This document shows, in pieces, positions 35,185-42,338 of a DNA stretch of 64,000 nucleotides. Below the pieces are notes generated by a model, which did not search any database, was not told where the DNA came from, and saw nothing but the letters and a program-made list of their open reading frames with translations. The stretch comes from Actinoplanes cyaneus (GTDB taxonomy: Bacteria > Actinomycetota > Actinomycetes > Mycobacteriales > Micromonosporaceae). The position numbers and the translations under genes were made by a program. The stretch is from the NCBI RefSeq assembly GCF_016862095.1, contig NZ_BOMH01000074.1:1-64000 (forward strand). Direction: 5' to 3'. Within the stretch, counting starts at the first letter, position 1. Each line of letters begins with the position of its first letter.

Positions 35185-35499
35185 TCAGTGGGCGTACTTG
35201 AGGCCGACCACGCCGCCCACGACCAGGAGCAGGCAGAGGATGCGGGGGAGGGAGGCGTTCTCGCCGAGGGCGACCATGCCGACGACGGCGGTGCCGACGG
35301 CGCCGATGCCGACCCACACGGCGTATCCGGTGCCGACCGGGATGGTGCGCAGCGCGTAGCCGAGGCCGAGCATGCTGAGCACGATGGCGACCGCGAAGAT
35401 GCCGGTGGGCAGGGGTTTGGTGAAGCCGGCGCTGCGGTCGAGGGCGATGGCCCAGACGGTTTCCAGCAGACCGGAGACGACGAGCACGATCCAGGCCAT
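35185..35499 (-). CDS. sugE: SMR guanidinium exporter (Gdx/SugE type)
   Basis: 104 residues from ATG 35499, the normal SMR length; an in-frame TTG at 35520 would add seven. Four helices; the membrane Glu of SGLLETVWAIALD and the SugE/Gdx-like WAIALDRSAGFTKPLP loop separate it from polyspecific EmrE. Gdx proteins exchange guanidinium for protons. The assignment is strongly supported by a guanidine-III riboswitch directly upstream. AGAGGTG serves as Shine-Dalgarno sequence between aptamer and ATG. Confidence 0.92.
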   Translation of the reverse strand: MAWIVLVVSGLLETVWAIALDRSAGFTKPLPTGIFAVAIVLSMLGLGYALRTIPVGTGYAVWVGIGAVGTAVVGMVALGENASLPRILCLLLVVGGVVGLKYAH

Positions 35500-35520
35500 G
35501 ACGACGGGCACCTCTTTCAA

Positions 35521-35564
35521 GGCGGTCGTCTTGTCAGGCCGGGTACGACGCGCAACTCGTCCGG
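35521..35564 (-). promoter_or_regulatory. Guanidine-III (ykkC-III) riboswitch
   Basis: On the minus strand the 44 bases begin CCGGACGAG and contain CGTACCCGG followed by TGACAAGACGA, the conserved blocks of the ykkC-III pseudoknot in the same order and spacing as the characterised Thermobifida fusca aptamer. It ends directly before the Shine-Dalgarno region of the exporter gene, consistent with translational control by guanidinium. Confidence 0.88.
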
Positions 35565-35621
35565 GACAGCCGCCTGTCGCGGTGTCGTGACAAACGCTAG
35601 CACCGCCGGGAGGATGTGTCC

Positions 35622-36326
35622 GTGACCGAATTCATCAACCAGGACTTCTCCGGTGCGTGGTTCCGTAACGGCCTGTTCGAGGGGGCGCGGTTCCGGGGTG
35701 CGTACCTGGTGAACGCGGAGATCGACGGGGACATCCGGGGTCTGCGGGTCAACGGGGTGGACGTGGCGCCGCTGGTGGAGGCGGAGCTGAACCGGCGGTA
35801 TCCGGAGCGGGCGAGGATGAAGCCGGTCGACGCGCAGGGCTTCCGGGAGGCGTACGCGATTCTGGAGCGGCTGTGGGCGGGCACGGTGGAACGGGCCCGG
35901 GCGCTGCGGCCGGAGTTGCTGCACGAGCGGGTGGACGGGGAGTTCTCGTTCATCGAGACGTTGCGGCATTTGATCTTCGCCACGGACGTGTGGGTGTTGC
36001 GGGCGGTGCTGGGTGATCCGTCGCCGTATTCGCCGCTGGGGTTGCCGCACGACGAGATGGAGGAGATGCCGGGCGTGGTGCCGTGGGACCGGTCGGTCCG
36101 GCCGTCGCTGAACGAGGTGCTGGTGGTGCGGCGGGAGCGGGCTGACGTCGTACGCCAATTGCTCGAGGACTTTGATCTGGAGGGGGTGACGACGCCGGTG
36201 GACGCGCCCGGGTATCCGCCGCCGGCGGCCTATCCGGTGCGGCGGTGCCTGGGGGCGATCCTGACCGAGGAGTGGGAGCACCGATTGTTCGCCGAGCGTG
36301 ACCTGGATGCGCTGACCGGCCGGTAG
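35622..36326 (+). CDS. DinB-like protein with pentapeptide N-terminus
   Basis: 234 residues from GTG 35622 (GGGAGG 8 bases upstream; GTG 35616 also in frame). The N-terminus FINQDFSGAWFRNGLFEGARFRGAYLVNAE has pentapeptide-repeat character. The rest is a DinB/YfiT-like four-helix bundle with metal-type His residues: FIETLRHLIFATD, LGLPHDEMEE and the C-terminal EEWEHRLFAERD. Many such proteins are mycothiol- or bacillithiol-dependent transferases. Substrate unknown. Confidence 0.8.
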   Translation: MTEFINQDFSGAWFRNGLFEGARFRGAYLVNAEIDGDIRGLRVNGVDVAPLVEAELNRRYPERARMKPVDAQGFREAYAILERLWAGTVERARALRPELLHERVDGEFSFIETLRHLIFATDVWVLRAVLGDPSPYSPLGLPHDEMEEMPGVVPWDRSVRPSLNEVLVVRRERADVVRQLLEDFDLEGVTTPVDAPGYPPPAAYPVRRCLGAILTEEWEHRLFAERDLDALTGR

Positions 36327-36361
36327 ATGTCGGTGCGCGGGTCTGCCATCATGGCCCGCCT

Positions 36362-37126
36362 ATGGAGATGTCGACTACCTGGCGACCGCCCCTGCTGTGG
36401 CGGTTCCTGCTCGCCCTGTCCCGTGTGGTGATCGCCCCGGTGTGCCGGTTGCGGGTGCGCGGGACTGTTCCCGCGCAGTTGCGTGCCGGGCCGGTGATCC
36501 TGGCGGCGAACCATGTCAGCCCGTTCGATCCGCTGGTGATGGTGGCGGCGTGTCACAAGGCGGGGATCGCGCCGCGCATCATGATCACTGGTGGGGTGTT
36601 CGACACGCCGGTGGTGGGCGCGGCGATGCGCGCCTGCGAGCACATCCGGGTCGATCGCGGGAAGGCGCAGGTGGCGGATGCTCTGCCGGCGGCCGCGCAG
36701 GCGTTGAAGGACGGGGCGATGGTGCTGGTCTACCCGGAGGGGCGGATCGGGCTGGACCCGTGGATGTGGCCGGAGCGCGGGAAGACCGGGGTGGCGCGGA
36801 TGGCGGCGCTGACCGGTGCGCCGGTGCTGCCGGTGGCGCAGTGGGGTGCGCACGCGGTGCTGCCGTACGAGGCGCCGAAGAACCTCGGGCGGGCGTTGCT
36901 GCGGGCTCTGGTGCGCCGGCCGGTGGTGACGGTGGGTTTCGGGGAGCCGGTGGATCTGTCCGCTGTCACGGGGACGCCCGGGGCGCAGGCCATGCGCGCG
37001 ACCAGGCTGATCATGGAGGGGATCGACGCGGCTCTCGCGCCGCTGCGGGCCGGGGAGATGCAGGTTCCGCGGTACGTCGACAGGTCGCGGCCGGCGGACA
37101 GTTCGCGGGTGCGTCCTCGGCCCTGA
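36362..37126 (+). CDS. 1-acyl-sn-glycerol-3-phosphate acyltransferase (PlsC family)
   Basis: 254 residues. Acyltransferase motif I is NHVSPFD (H-x4-D catalytic pair), motif II is near EHIRVDRGK, and motif III is the phosphate-binding YPEGRIG, followed by a VLPVAQWG motif IV. It acylates lysophosphatidate or a related acceptor at the membrane. The N-terminal LLWRFLLALSRVVIAPV is a weak membrane anchor. Start ATG 36362; ATG 36368 is two codons later. A strong hairpin follows. Confidence 0.9.
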   Translation: MEMSTTWRPPLLWRFLLALSRVVIAPVCRLRVRGTVPAQLRAGPVILAANHVSPFDPLVMVAACHKAGIAPRIMITGGVFDTPVVGAAMRACEHIRVDRGKAQVADALPAAAQALKDGAMVLVYPEGRIGLDPWMWPERGKTGVARMAALTGAPVLPVAQWGAHAVLPYEAPKNLGRALLRALVRRPVVTVGFGEPVDLSAVTGTPGAQAMRATRLIMEGIDAALAPLRAGEMQVPRYVDRSRPADSSRVRPRP

Positions 37127-37132
37127 GCGGGT

Positions 37133-37165
37133 CCGCCGATCCTGCCGCGGTGGCAGGATCGGCGG
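37133..37165 (+). terminator. 14-bp perfect hairpin abutting the next start codon
   Basis: CCGCCGATCCTGCC, loop GCGGT, GGCAGGATCGGCGG. It starts 7 bases after the plsC-like stop and ends 1 base before the ATG of the next gene, covering any possible ribosome binding site (GGCGG). Terminator for the first gene, translational lock for the second, or both. Confidence 0.6.
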
Positions 37166-37166
37166 C

Positions 37167-37535
37167 ATGGTGAAGGGTCGGATCGTCGCCGAGGGTCTTC
37201 GTCCCGGGGCTGCGCTGGTGGTGCCGGGGCTGGAGCTGACGCGGGTGTCGCGGGTGGCGGTGTCCGCGCCGGGGCCGGGGCAGCCGGGGGTGTGGACGTT
37301 GCTGGACGTGGCCGCGCCGGCGGAGCGTGCCGAGGAGTTGGCGGCGGCGCTGAGCGCGGGGCTGTCGGCGGAGGGCGGCTGGTATGCGGACTTCCGCTCG
37401 GGTGGGGAGCACGTCGTGGTCTTCGCGGGGCGGATCTTCCGGTATGCGGTGGGTGATGTCGCGGGGCGGGACGAGGCGGTGGCGTACGGCCGCGCGGTCG
37501 GTGTCCCGGATGCGCAGCTCGACTGGGGCCCGTGA
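37167..37535 (+). CDS. Hypothetical protein (122 aa)
   Basis: Small soluble alpha/beta protein. VWTLLDVAAPAERAEELAAAL and then GGWYADFRSGGEHVVVFAGRIFRY give a strand-helix-strand pattern of an ACT/ferredoxin-like kind; actinobacterial proteins of this type are unannotated. The ATG is 1 base after a 14-bp hairpin, with no free Shine-Dalgarno sequence. It is followed within 10 bases by copy 3 of the ATCCTAGGAT element. Confidence 0.65.
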   Translation: MVKGRIVAEGLRPGAALVVPGLELTRVSRVAVSAPGPGQPGVWTLLDVAAPAERAEELAAALSAGLSAEGGWYADFRSGGEHVVVFAGRIFRYAVGDVAGRDEAVAYGRAVGVPDAQLDWGP

Positions 37536-37541
37536 CGCGGC

Positions 37542-37627
37542 ATCCTAGGATGCCGTAGAGGCAGTGCGGCAAGCCGCACTCAACACCTGAAAAGGCCGGC
37601 TTCGCCGACGGGACAACCTTTTGGTTT
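37542..37627 (+). ncRNA. Structured leader/small-RNA element, copy 3
   Basis: GGCATCCTAGGATGCC is a perfect 16-bp palindrome containing a TAGGAT -10 box. Then GTGCGGC-AA-GCCGCAC (37564-37579) and AAAAGG (37590-37595) pairing with CCTTTT (37617-37622) around CGGC-TTC-GCCG. It aligns with 31720-31804. The second hairpin with its A/T-rich ends looks like a terminator, so a ~70-base independent RNA starting near 37556 is possible; otherwise it is the leader of the downstream GNAT gene. Confidence 0.45.
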
Positions 37628-37733
37628 CGGCGTTGGTCCGGGAGCGGCGCGGCTCGGGTGTCGGTCGTCGCGTTGCCGGGTGATGACGCCATCGCGGCGG
37701 CAGGGGGAAATCGGCTGGCGCGAAGTCGGCGAG

Positions 37734-38291
37734 GTGAGCAGACTGCCGGTCGTGGAGCTCACGCATCGTTTGGCTGTCCGGGATGATCTCGCCGAGTTGC
37801 AGGTGCTGATCGGGGCGGCGATCCGGGAACTGCAGAAGGGGTTCCTGGACGAGGCTCAGATCGCGTCGAGCCAGGCGATCATGGGGTTGGACACGGCGCT
37901 GATCGACGACGGGACGTATTTCGTGGTCGAGGCCGAGGGCCTGATCGTGGGGTGTGGCGGGTGGAGCCGGCGGGCGACGCTCTACGGCGGTGATCATTTG
38001 GTGGGCCGGGATGCGGCGCTGCTGGATCCGGGCAGGGAGCCTGCGAAGGTACGGGCGATGTACACGCGTCCGGGTTTCGCGCGCCGGGGTGTCGGGCGGT
38101 TGATCCTGGCGTTGAGTGAGGCGGCGGCCGCGGCGGAGGGTTTCGCGGTGCTCGAGTTGATGGCGACGTTGTCGGGGGAGCCGCTGTATCGGGCGGCGGG
38201 GTTCGTGGCGGTGGAGCGGTTGGCCGACGATGCGGGTGGTGCTCCGGTCCCGCTGGTGCGGATGCGTAAGCCGATCGGTGTCACCGGGTAG
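37734..38291 (+). CDS. GNAT family N-acetyltransferase
   Basis: About 185 residues from GTG 37734; the start is uncertain (37680 and 37752 are in frame and no clear Shine-Dalgarno sequence is seen). The CoA-binding motif is VRAMYTRPGFARRGVGRLIL, followed by FAVLELMATLSGEPLYRAAGF, the usual motif B. VEAEGLIVGCGGWSRR is the beta-4 strand. Acceptor unknown. Lies downstream of the structured element 37542-37627. Confidence 0.85.
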   Translation: MSRLPVVELTHRLAVRDDLAELQVLIGAAIRELQKGFLDEAQIASSQAIMGLDTALIDDGTYFVVEAEGLIVGCGGWSRRATLYGGDHLVGRDAALLDPGREPAKVRAMYTRPGFARRGVGRLILALSEAAAAAEGFAVLELMATLSGEPLYRAAGFVAVERLADDAGGAPVPLVRMRKPIGVTG

Positions 38292-38370
38292 CGGCGTGAC
38301 GACCGTTGGTGTGTTTTCCCTTGTTCTGGTCGCGGGTCGAGGATCGATCGGCTTGACGGCCTGGGTGGAG

Positions 38371-39450
38371 TCAGGCTTCGGTGAGAGCCGGGTAATCGGT
38401 GTAACCGGCCGTGCCGCCGCCGAAGATGGTGGCCGGGTCCACCTCGTTGAGGGCGGCGCCGGTGCGCAGCCGCTCGACGACGTCGGGGTTCGCCAGTGCG
38501 AATCGTCCGAGCGGTGCGATGTCGGCGAGGCCTGCGTCGATGTCCGCCGCGATCTGCTCCCGCTCGCGGCCGTAACGGACCACGAGAACAGCGGTCGGCC
38601 AGGTGTCGCGCAACGAGCGCAGTAGTTCGTCGTCACCGAGGTGATGGACGTGGAGGTAGACGAAACCCAGTTCGGCCAGCTCACCCACGAGATACCGGTA
38701 CTGGGCGCGGACCGATTCGGTGTCGCCCTCGTCGAGTCCGCCGAGGGGGAAGGCCGGGGAGATGCGGATCCCGGTGCGGTCGGCGCCGATCTCCTGCGCG
38801 ACGGCCTTGGCGACTTCGATGACGAACCGGGCCCGATTCTGGACCGATCCGCCGTATTCGTCGGTGCGCTTGTTCGCGTTCGGGGAGAGGAACTGGTGCA
38901 GGAGGTATCCGTTGGCGGCGTGGATCTCCACCCCGTCCGCACCTGCGGCGATCGCGCTGGCCGCGGCATGACGGAACTCACCGATCACGTCGTGGATCTC
39001 CGCCGTGCTCAGTTCCCGCGGCGCCGGAGTCTTCTGCGGACCTGTCGCGGTGAACATGTCCTGCTCGGCCGAGATCGCGGAGGGCGCCACCGGCTGGCGG
39101 TGATGCGGCGTGTTGTCCGGGTGAGACATCCGGCCCACGTGCATCAGCTGGATGAACAAGTGCCCGCCGTTGTCGTGCACCGCGTCGGCGACCGGCTTCC
39201 AGCCGGCGATCTGCTCCGCGGTGTAGATACCCGGGGTGTTCAGGTACCCCTGGCCGTCCTCGGACGGCTGGGCACCCTCGGTGATCACCAGACCCAAGGA
39301 AGCGCGCTGGCCGTAGTAGTCCGCGGCGTGCTCTCCCGGGGTGCCGTCGGCGTTAGCGCGGCTGCGGGTCATCGGCGCCAGCGCGAGCCGATGAGCAAGC
39401 TGGAGTCTGCCCAGGGTGAACGGTTGCCACAGAGCGGAGGACGAGGTCAT
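38371..39450 (-). CDS. Old yellow enzyme family ene-reductase (NemA-like)
   Basis: 359 residues from ATG 39450. FMN-binding TIM barrel of the OYE type: LAPMTRSRAN, LVITEGAQPSEDGQGY, QLMHVGR, the substrate His pair region VEIHAANGYLLHQFLSPNANKRTDEYGGS, RIRIS-type sheet GIRISPAFP and a C-terminal ALANPD phosphate loop. It reduces alpha,beta-unsaturated carbonyls, nitro compounds and quinones using NADPH. Second gene of an operon headed by the alpha/beta hydrolase and apparently controlled through the operator at 40446. Confidence 0.93.
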   Translation of the reverse strand: MTSSSALWQPFTLGRLQLAHRLALAPMTRSRANADGTPGEHAADYYGQRASLGLVITEGAQPSEDGQGYLNTPGIYTAEQIAGWKPVADAVHDNGGHLFIQLMHVGRMSHPDNTPHHRQPVAPSAISAEQDMFTATGPQKTPAPRELSTAEIHDVIGEFRHAAASAIAAGADGVEIHAANGYLLHQFLSPNANKRTDEYGGSVQNRARFVIEVAKAVAQEIGADRTGIRISPAFPLGGLDEGDTESVRAQYRYLVGELAELGFVYLHVHHLGDDELLRSLRDTWPTAVLVVRYGREREQIAADIDAGLADIAPLGRFALANPDVVERLRTGAALNEVDPATIFGGGTAGYTDYPALTEA

Positions 39451-39515
39451 AGCGGGGGTCCTTTGCGCGATCGGACGGTCATCGCCAGCCTGGCGATGCC
39501 ATGGGGTGGGGGTGG

Positions 39516-40382
39516 TCAGCGGGCCAGGAAGGCCAAGGCCGTGGCGGTGAAGGCGGCATGGTGCTGGAAGATGCCGCCGTGCCCGGCGTCGGGGTAGAGG
39601 ACGAGTTCGCTGTTCGGCAGCCGTTCGGCCAGGTCGACGGAGTTCGCGGTGGGCACCATGACGTCTTGTTCGCCGTTGGCGACCAGGGTGGGCTGATGGA
39701 TCAGGGAGAGGTCCGTGGCGCGGGCCCGGCCCCACCGGCTGACGGCGCGCAGCTGTGCCCGGTAGGTGCTCAGCGCGACGGGGGTGTCCCGGTCCTGGGC
39801 GCGTTCCTGTAGCCGGGCGAGGAACTCGTCCGCGGCGCGCCGCCCGTTTGCGGTCCGGGTGAAGAACAGGTATTTCTTCGGGTCCTGGCGGGCCAGAGCA
39901 CCGCGTAGCAGGGCCAGGTTCGACAGGCGGGTCACCTTGGTGATGCCGGTGCCGCCGGCCGGGCCCGTGCCGGCGAGGATCAGCTTGCGGACCAGGTGCG
40001 CTTCGCGGTGGGCGATCACCTGGGCGACCATGCCGCCGAGGGACAGGCCCAGCAGGTCCACCTGCTGGTGGCCCAGCGCGCGGATGAAGGTCACCGCGTC
40101 GCGTGCCATGGCCTCCACGCTGTTCGGTGTCTCGCCGGTGGTGGCGCCGACCCCGCGGTTGTCGAAGGCGATCACCTGCCGCCCGGCGGCGAGCCCGTCG
40201 ACCACCGCAGGGTCCCAGTTGTCCAGAACCGCAGCCAGGTGCGGCAACAGGATCAACGGAACGTCACCAGGAGTGCCTAGGACGCGATAGGCCCAGGTGA
40301 CGCCTCCGGCGGTCAGTGTCCGTGTCGGGGCGGTGCGGTAACCGGCGCTGATGCCCTCGGTGTGGCCGGACGAGATTGTCAT
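39516..40382 (-). CDS. Alpha/beta hydrolase
   Basis: 288 residues. HG-type oxyanion region near LILLPHLAAVLDNWDP, DNRGVGAT, nucleophile elbow LLGLSLGGMVAQ (Ser), late Asp in NGEQDVMVPT and His in YPDAGHGG. Typical of haloperoxidase/esterase-like hydrolases; substrate unknown. Position just upstream of the OYE gene and behind the ATTATGACCATACT operator places it in the electrophile-response module. Confidence 0.87.
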   Translation of the reverse strand: MTISSGHTEGISAGYRTAPTRTLTAGGVTWAYRVLGTPGDVPLILLPHLAAVLDNWDPAVVDGLAAGRQVIAFDNRGVGATTGETPNSVEAMARDAVTFIRALGHQQVDLLGLSLGGMVAQVIAHREAHLVRKLILAGTGPAGGTGITKVTRLSNLALLRGALARQDPKKYLFFTRTANGRRAADEFLARLQERAQDRDTPVALSTYRAQLRAVSRWGRARATDLSLIHQPTLVANGEQDVMVPTANSVDLAERLPNSELVLYPDAGHGGIFQHHAAFTATALAFLAR

Positions 40383-40445
40383 GAGCGTGTCCTCCGTGTG
40401 CTGATCGCCCCGGTGACACCCGACATCGTCGTCACCTTTGGTTAT

Positions 40446-40459
40446 ATTATGACCATACT
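40446..40459. promoter_or_regulatory. Operator ATTATGACCATACT (site 1)
   Basis: A 14-base site with TATG/CATA half symmetry, about 65 bases upstream of the hydrolase/OYE operon. It differs by one base from 41161-41174 beside tetR and the quinone oxidoreductase gene, which suggests one regulator for all three units. Confidence 0.6.
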
Positions 40460-40478
40460 TCTATGGCGGCGTAAGGGT

Positions 40479-40512
40479 GCCGGATCGCACACCTGCCGAA
40501 GTGCGATCCGGC
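40479..40512 (-). terminator. 12-bp hairpin terminator of tetR
   Basis: GCCGGATCGCAC, 10-base loop, GTGCGATCCGGC, a perfect stem 13 bases beyond the stop of the minus-strand tetR gene and before the next promoter on that strand. Confidence 0.75.
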
Positions 40513-40524
40513 GACCCGCGTCAG

Positions 40525-41109
40525 TCAGTGCTCGGGGGTCGCGAGCAGGGCGGAGATGGCTCGCGCTCCTTCGGCGAGCACCGCCTCGGACTCCTGTGGG
40601 TCATCGATCGCCCGGGCGAGCTGCAGCGTCCCGACGAGGATGGCGATGCATCCCAGAGCTCGGCGCCGCCCGGTCCCGGGGGCGCCCGGCGCCATCAGCG
40701 TGGCCAGGTCGTCGGCCACGCCGAGGATGCCGGCACTGTAGGCCCGGCGGATCTCCGGCGAGCTGCGGGCCACTTCGTCGAGCAGGGCTCCGGACGGGCA
40801 GCCACTTTCGGCGTCGTTGCGGTGCCCGGGTGAGAGATACGCCCGCACGAAGCGCGCGAACCCGTCCGGCTCGTCCGCGAGCTGCCGCAACAACGCCTGC
40901 TGCTCCTGGAGCTGATCGGTAATGGTCGCGGCGACCAGAGCATCCTTGGACGCGAAGTGTGCGTAGAAGGCGCCGTTGGTCAACCCGGCGTCGGCCATCA
41001 ACGTCGTCACGCCGGAGCCATCGAGGCCGTCTTTCTTCAAGCGTCGGCCGGCGACCTTTATGATGCGCCGCCGCGTCGCCTCCTTGTGCTCCGTGCCGTA
41101 GCGCGCCAC
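40525..41109 (-). CDS. TetR family repressor, NemR-like
   Basis: 194 residues from GTG 41109, preceded by GGGAGGAACC. HTH: RRRIIKVAGRRLKKDGLDGSGVTTLMADAGL and GAFYAHFASKDALVAA. C-terminal domain has one Cys-containing segment ESGCPSGALLDEVARSS and a second Cys in GCIAILVG, both conserved features in TetR proteins of the NemR/AcrR-like TetR_C_11 kind. In E. coli NemR controls nemA and senses electrophiles through Cys. The same wiring is inferred here from the shared operators. Confidence 0.82.
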   Translation of the reverse strand: MARYGTEHKEATRRRIIKVAGRRLKKDGLDGSGVTTLMADAGLTNGAFYAHFASKDALVAATITDQLQEQQALLRQLADEPDGFARFVRAYLSPGHRNDAESGCPSGALLDEVARSSPEIRRAYSAGILGVADDLATLMAPGAPGTGRRRALGCIAILVGTLQLARAIDDPQESEAVLAEGARAISALLATPEH

Positions 41110-41160
41110 GGTTCCTCCCTCGCCCGACGGGTGCTGCATGTCATGTTCCGACCCTTTAGG

Positions 41161-41174
41161 ATTACGACCATACT
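41161..41174. promoter_or_regulatory. Operator ATTACGACCATACT (site 2)
   Basis: Between divergent tetR and the quinone oxidoreductase gene; 13 of 14 bases match site 1 at 40446. Placed to control both divergent promoters. Confidence 0.6.
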
Positions 41175-41239
41175 ACAATTGGCTCAGCGAACCCTGTAGC
41201 GCCCGTCACCTGCACCCACGACCTCACCCGGAGAACGCC

Positions 41240-42241
41240 ATGAAGGCATACGTCATCGACCGCTACAACAAGAAGCCGAACCTCCGGCTCGCCGACCTGC
41301 CCGAGCCCGGAGTCGCCGCCGACGAAGTCCTAGTCCGTATCCACGCGGCCGGCGTCAACCAGCTCGACACCAAGATCGCAGAAGGGGAGTTCAAGCTCAT
41401 CCTGCCCTACCGCCTGCCCCTGGTCCTGGGCAACGATCTGGCCGGCGTTGTCGTCCGGGTCGGCGCCGGGGTCCACGCGTTCCAGCCCGGCGACGAGGTC
41501 TACGCCCGTCCCGACAAGGACCGGATCGGCACCTTCGCCGAGTTCCTCACCGTGAGCCAGGACGACCTGGCACTCAAACCGGCCAACCTCACCATGACCG
41601 AAGCCGCCTCGCTGCCCCTGGTCGCCCTGACCGCCTGGCAGGCGCTCGTCGAACGCGCGAACCTGCGGCCCGGCCAGAAGGTACTCGTCCAGGCCGGCTC
41701 CGGCGGGGTCGGCACCATCGCCATCCAGCTCGCCAAACACCTCGGCGCCACGGTGGCCACCACCGCGAGCGCCAAGAATGCCGACTCCCTCAAAGATCTG
41801 GGCGCGGACATCGTCATCGACTACCGCACCCAGGACTTCGCGACGGTGCTCGAGGGTTACGACGTCGTCCTGGACAGTCAGGGCCCCAAGAGCGTGGCGA
41901 AGTCGATGAGCATCCTCAAGCCCGGCGGCAAGGTCATCGGCATCGCCGGCCCTCCCGACCCGGAGTTCGCCCGCGAGATCGGGGGAAACCCCGTCCTCAA
42001 GATCGCCACCCGCCTGCTCAGCCTGCAGACCAGGCGCACCGCCGCGAAGCTCGGTGTCGACTACTCGTTCCTGTTCATGCGGGCCAGCGGCAAACAGCTC
42101 AGCGAGATCACCGCCCTCGTGGAGAACGGGACCATCCGCCCGGTCGTCGACCGCGTCTACCCGTTCGCCTCCACCCCGGAAGCCCTTGCCCACATCGCGA
42201 AGGGCGCCGCCCGGGGAAAGATCGTCATCGCGATGACCTGA
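41240..42241 (+). CDS. NADPH:quinone oxidoreductase (zinc-free MDR/QOR family)
   Basis: 333 residues from ATG 41240 (CCGGAGAA upstream). MDR fold: GDDLAG-type motif LGNDLAGVVVRVGAGV, no structural zinc Cys cluster, NADP motif VLVQAGSGGVGTIAIQLAKHLGA at about 147-170, and a C-terminal ALAHIAKGAARGKIVIAM. Such enzymes reduce quinones and reactive enones. Shares the 14-base operator with the hydrolase/OYE operon. Confidence 0.9.
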   Translation: MKAYVIDRYNKKPNLRLADLPEPGVAADEVLVRIHAAGVNQLDTKIAEGEFKLILPYRLPLVLGNDLAGVVVRVGAGVHAFQPGDEVYARPDKDRIGTFAEFLTVSQDDLALKPANLTMTEAASLPLVALTAWQALVERANLRPGQKVLVQAGSGGVGTIAIQLAKHLGATVATTASAKNADSLKDLGADIVIDYRTQDFATVLEGYDVVLDSQGPKSVAKSMSILKPGGKVIGIAGPPDPEFAREIGGNPVLKIATRLLSLQTRRTAAKLGVDYSFLFMRASGKQLSEITALVENGTIRPVVDRVYPFASTPEALAHIAKGAARGKIVIAMT

Positions 42242-42338
42242 TCGCCGCCACGGCATCCCGAACGACGCCACTGCAAATCCTCCCGGGCGGTCCATCGGGA
42301 ACGCAATGTCTACGTAGCCCCACCCGACAAGATCATTA

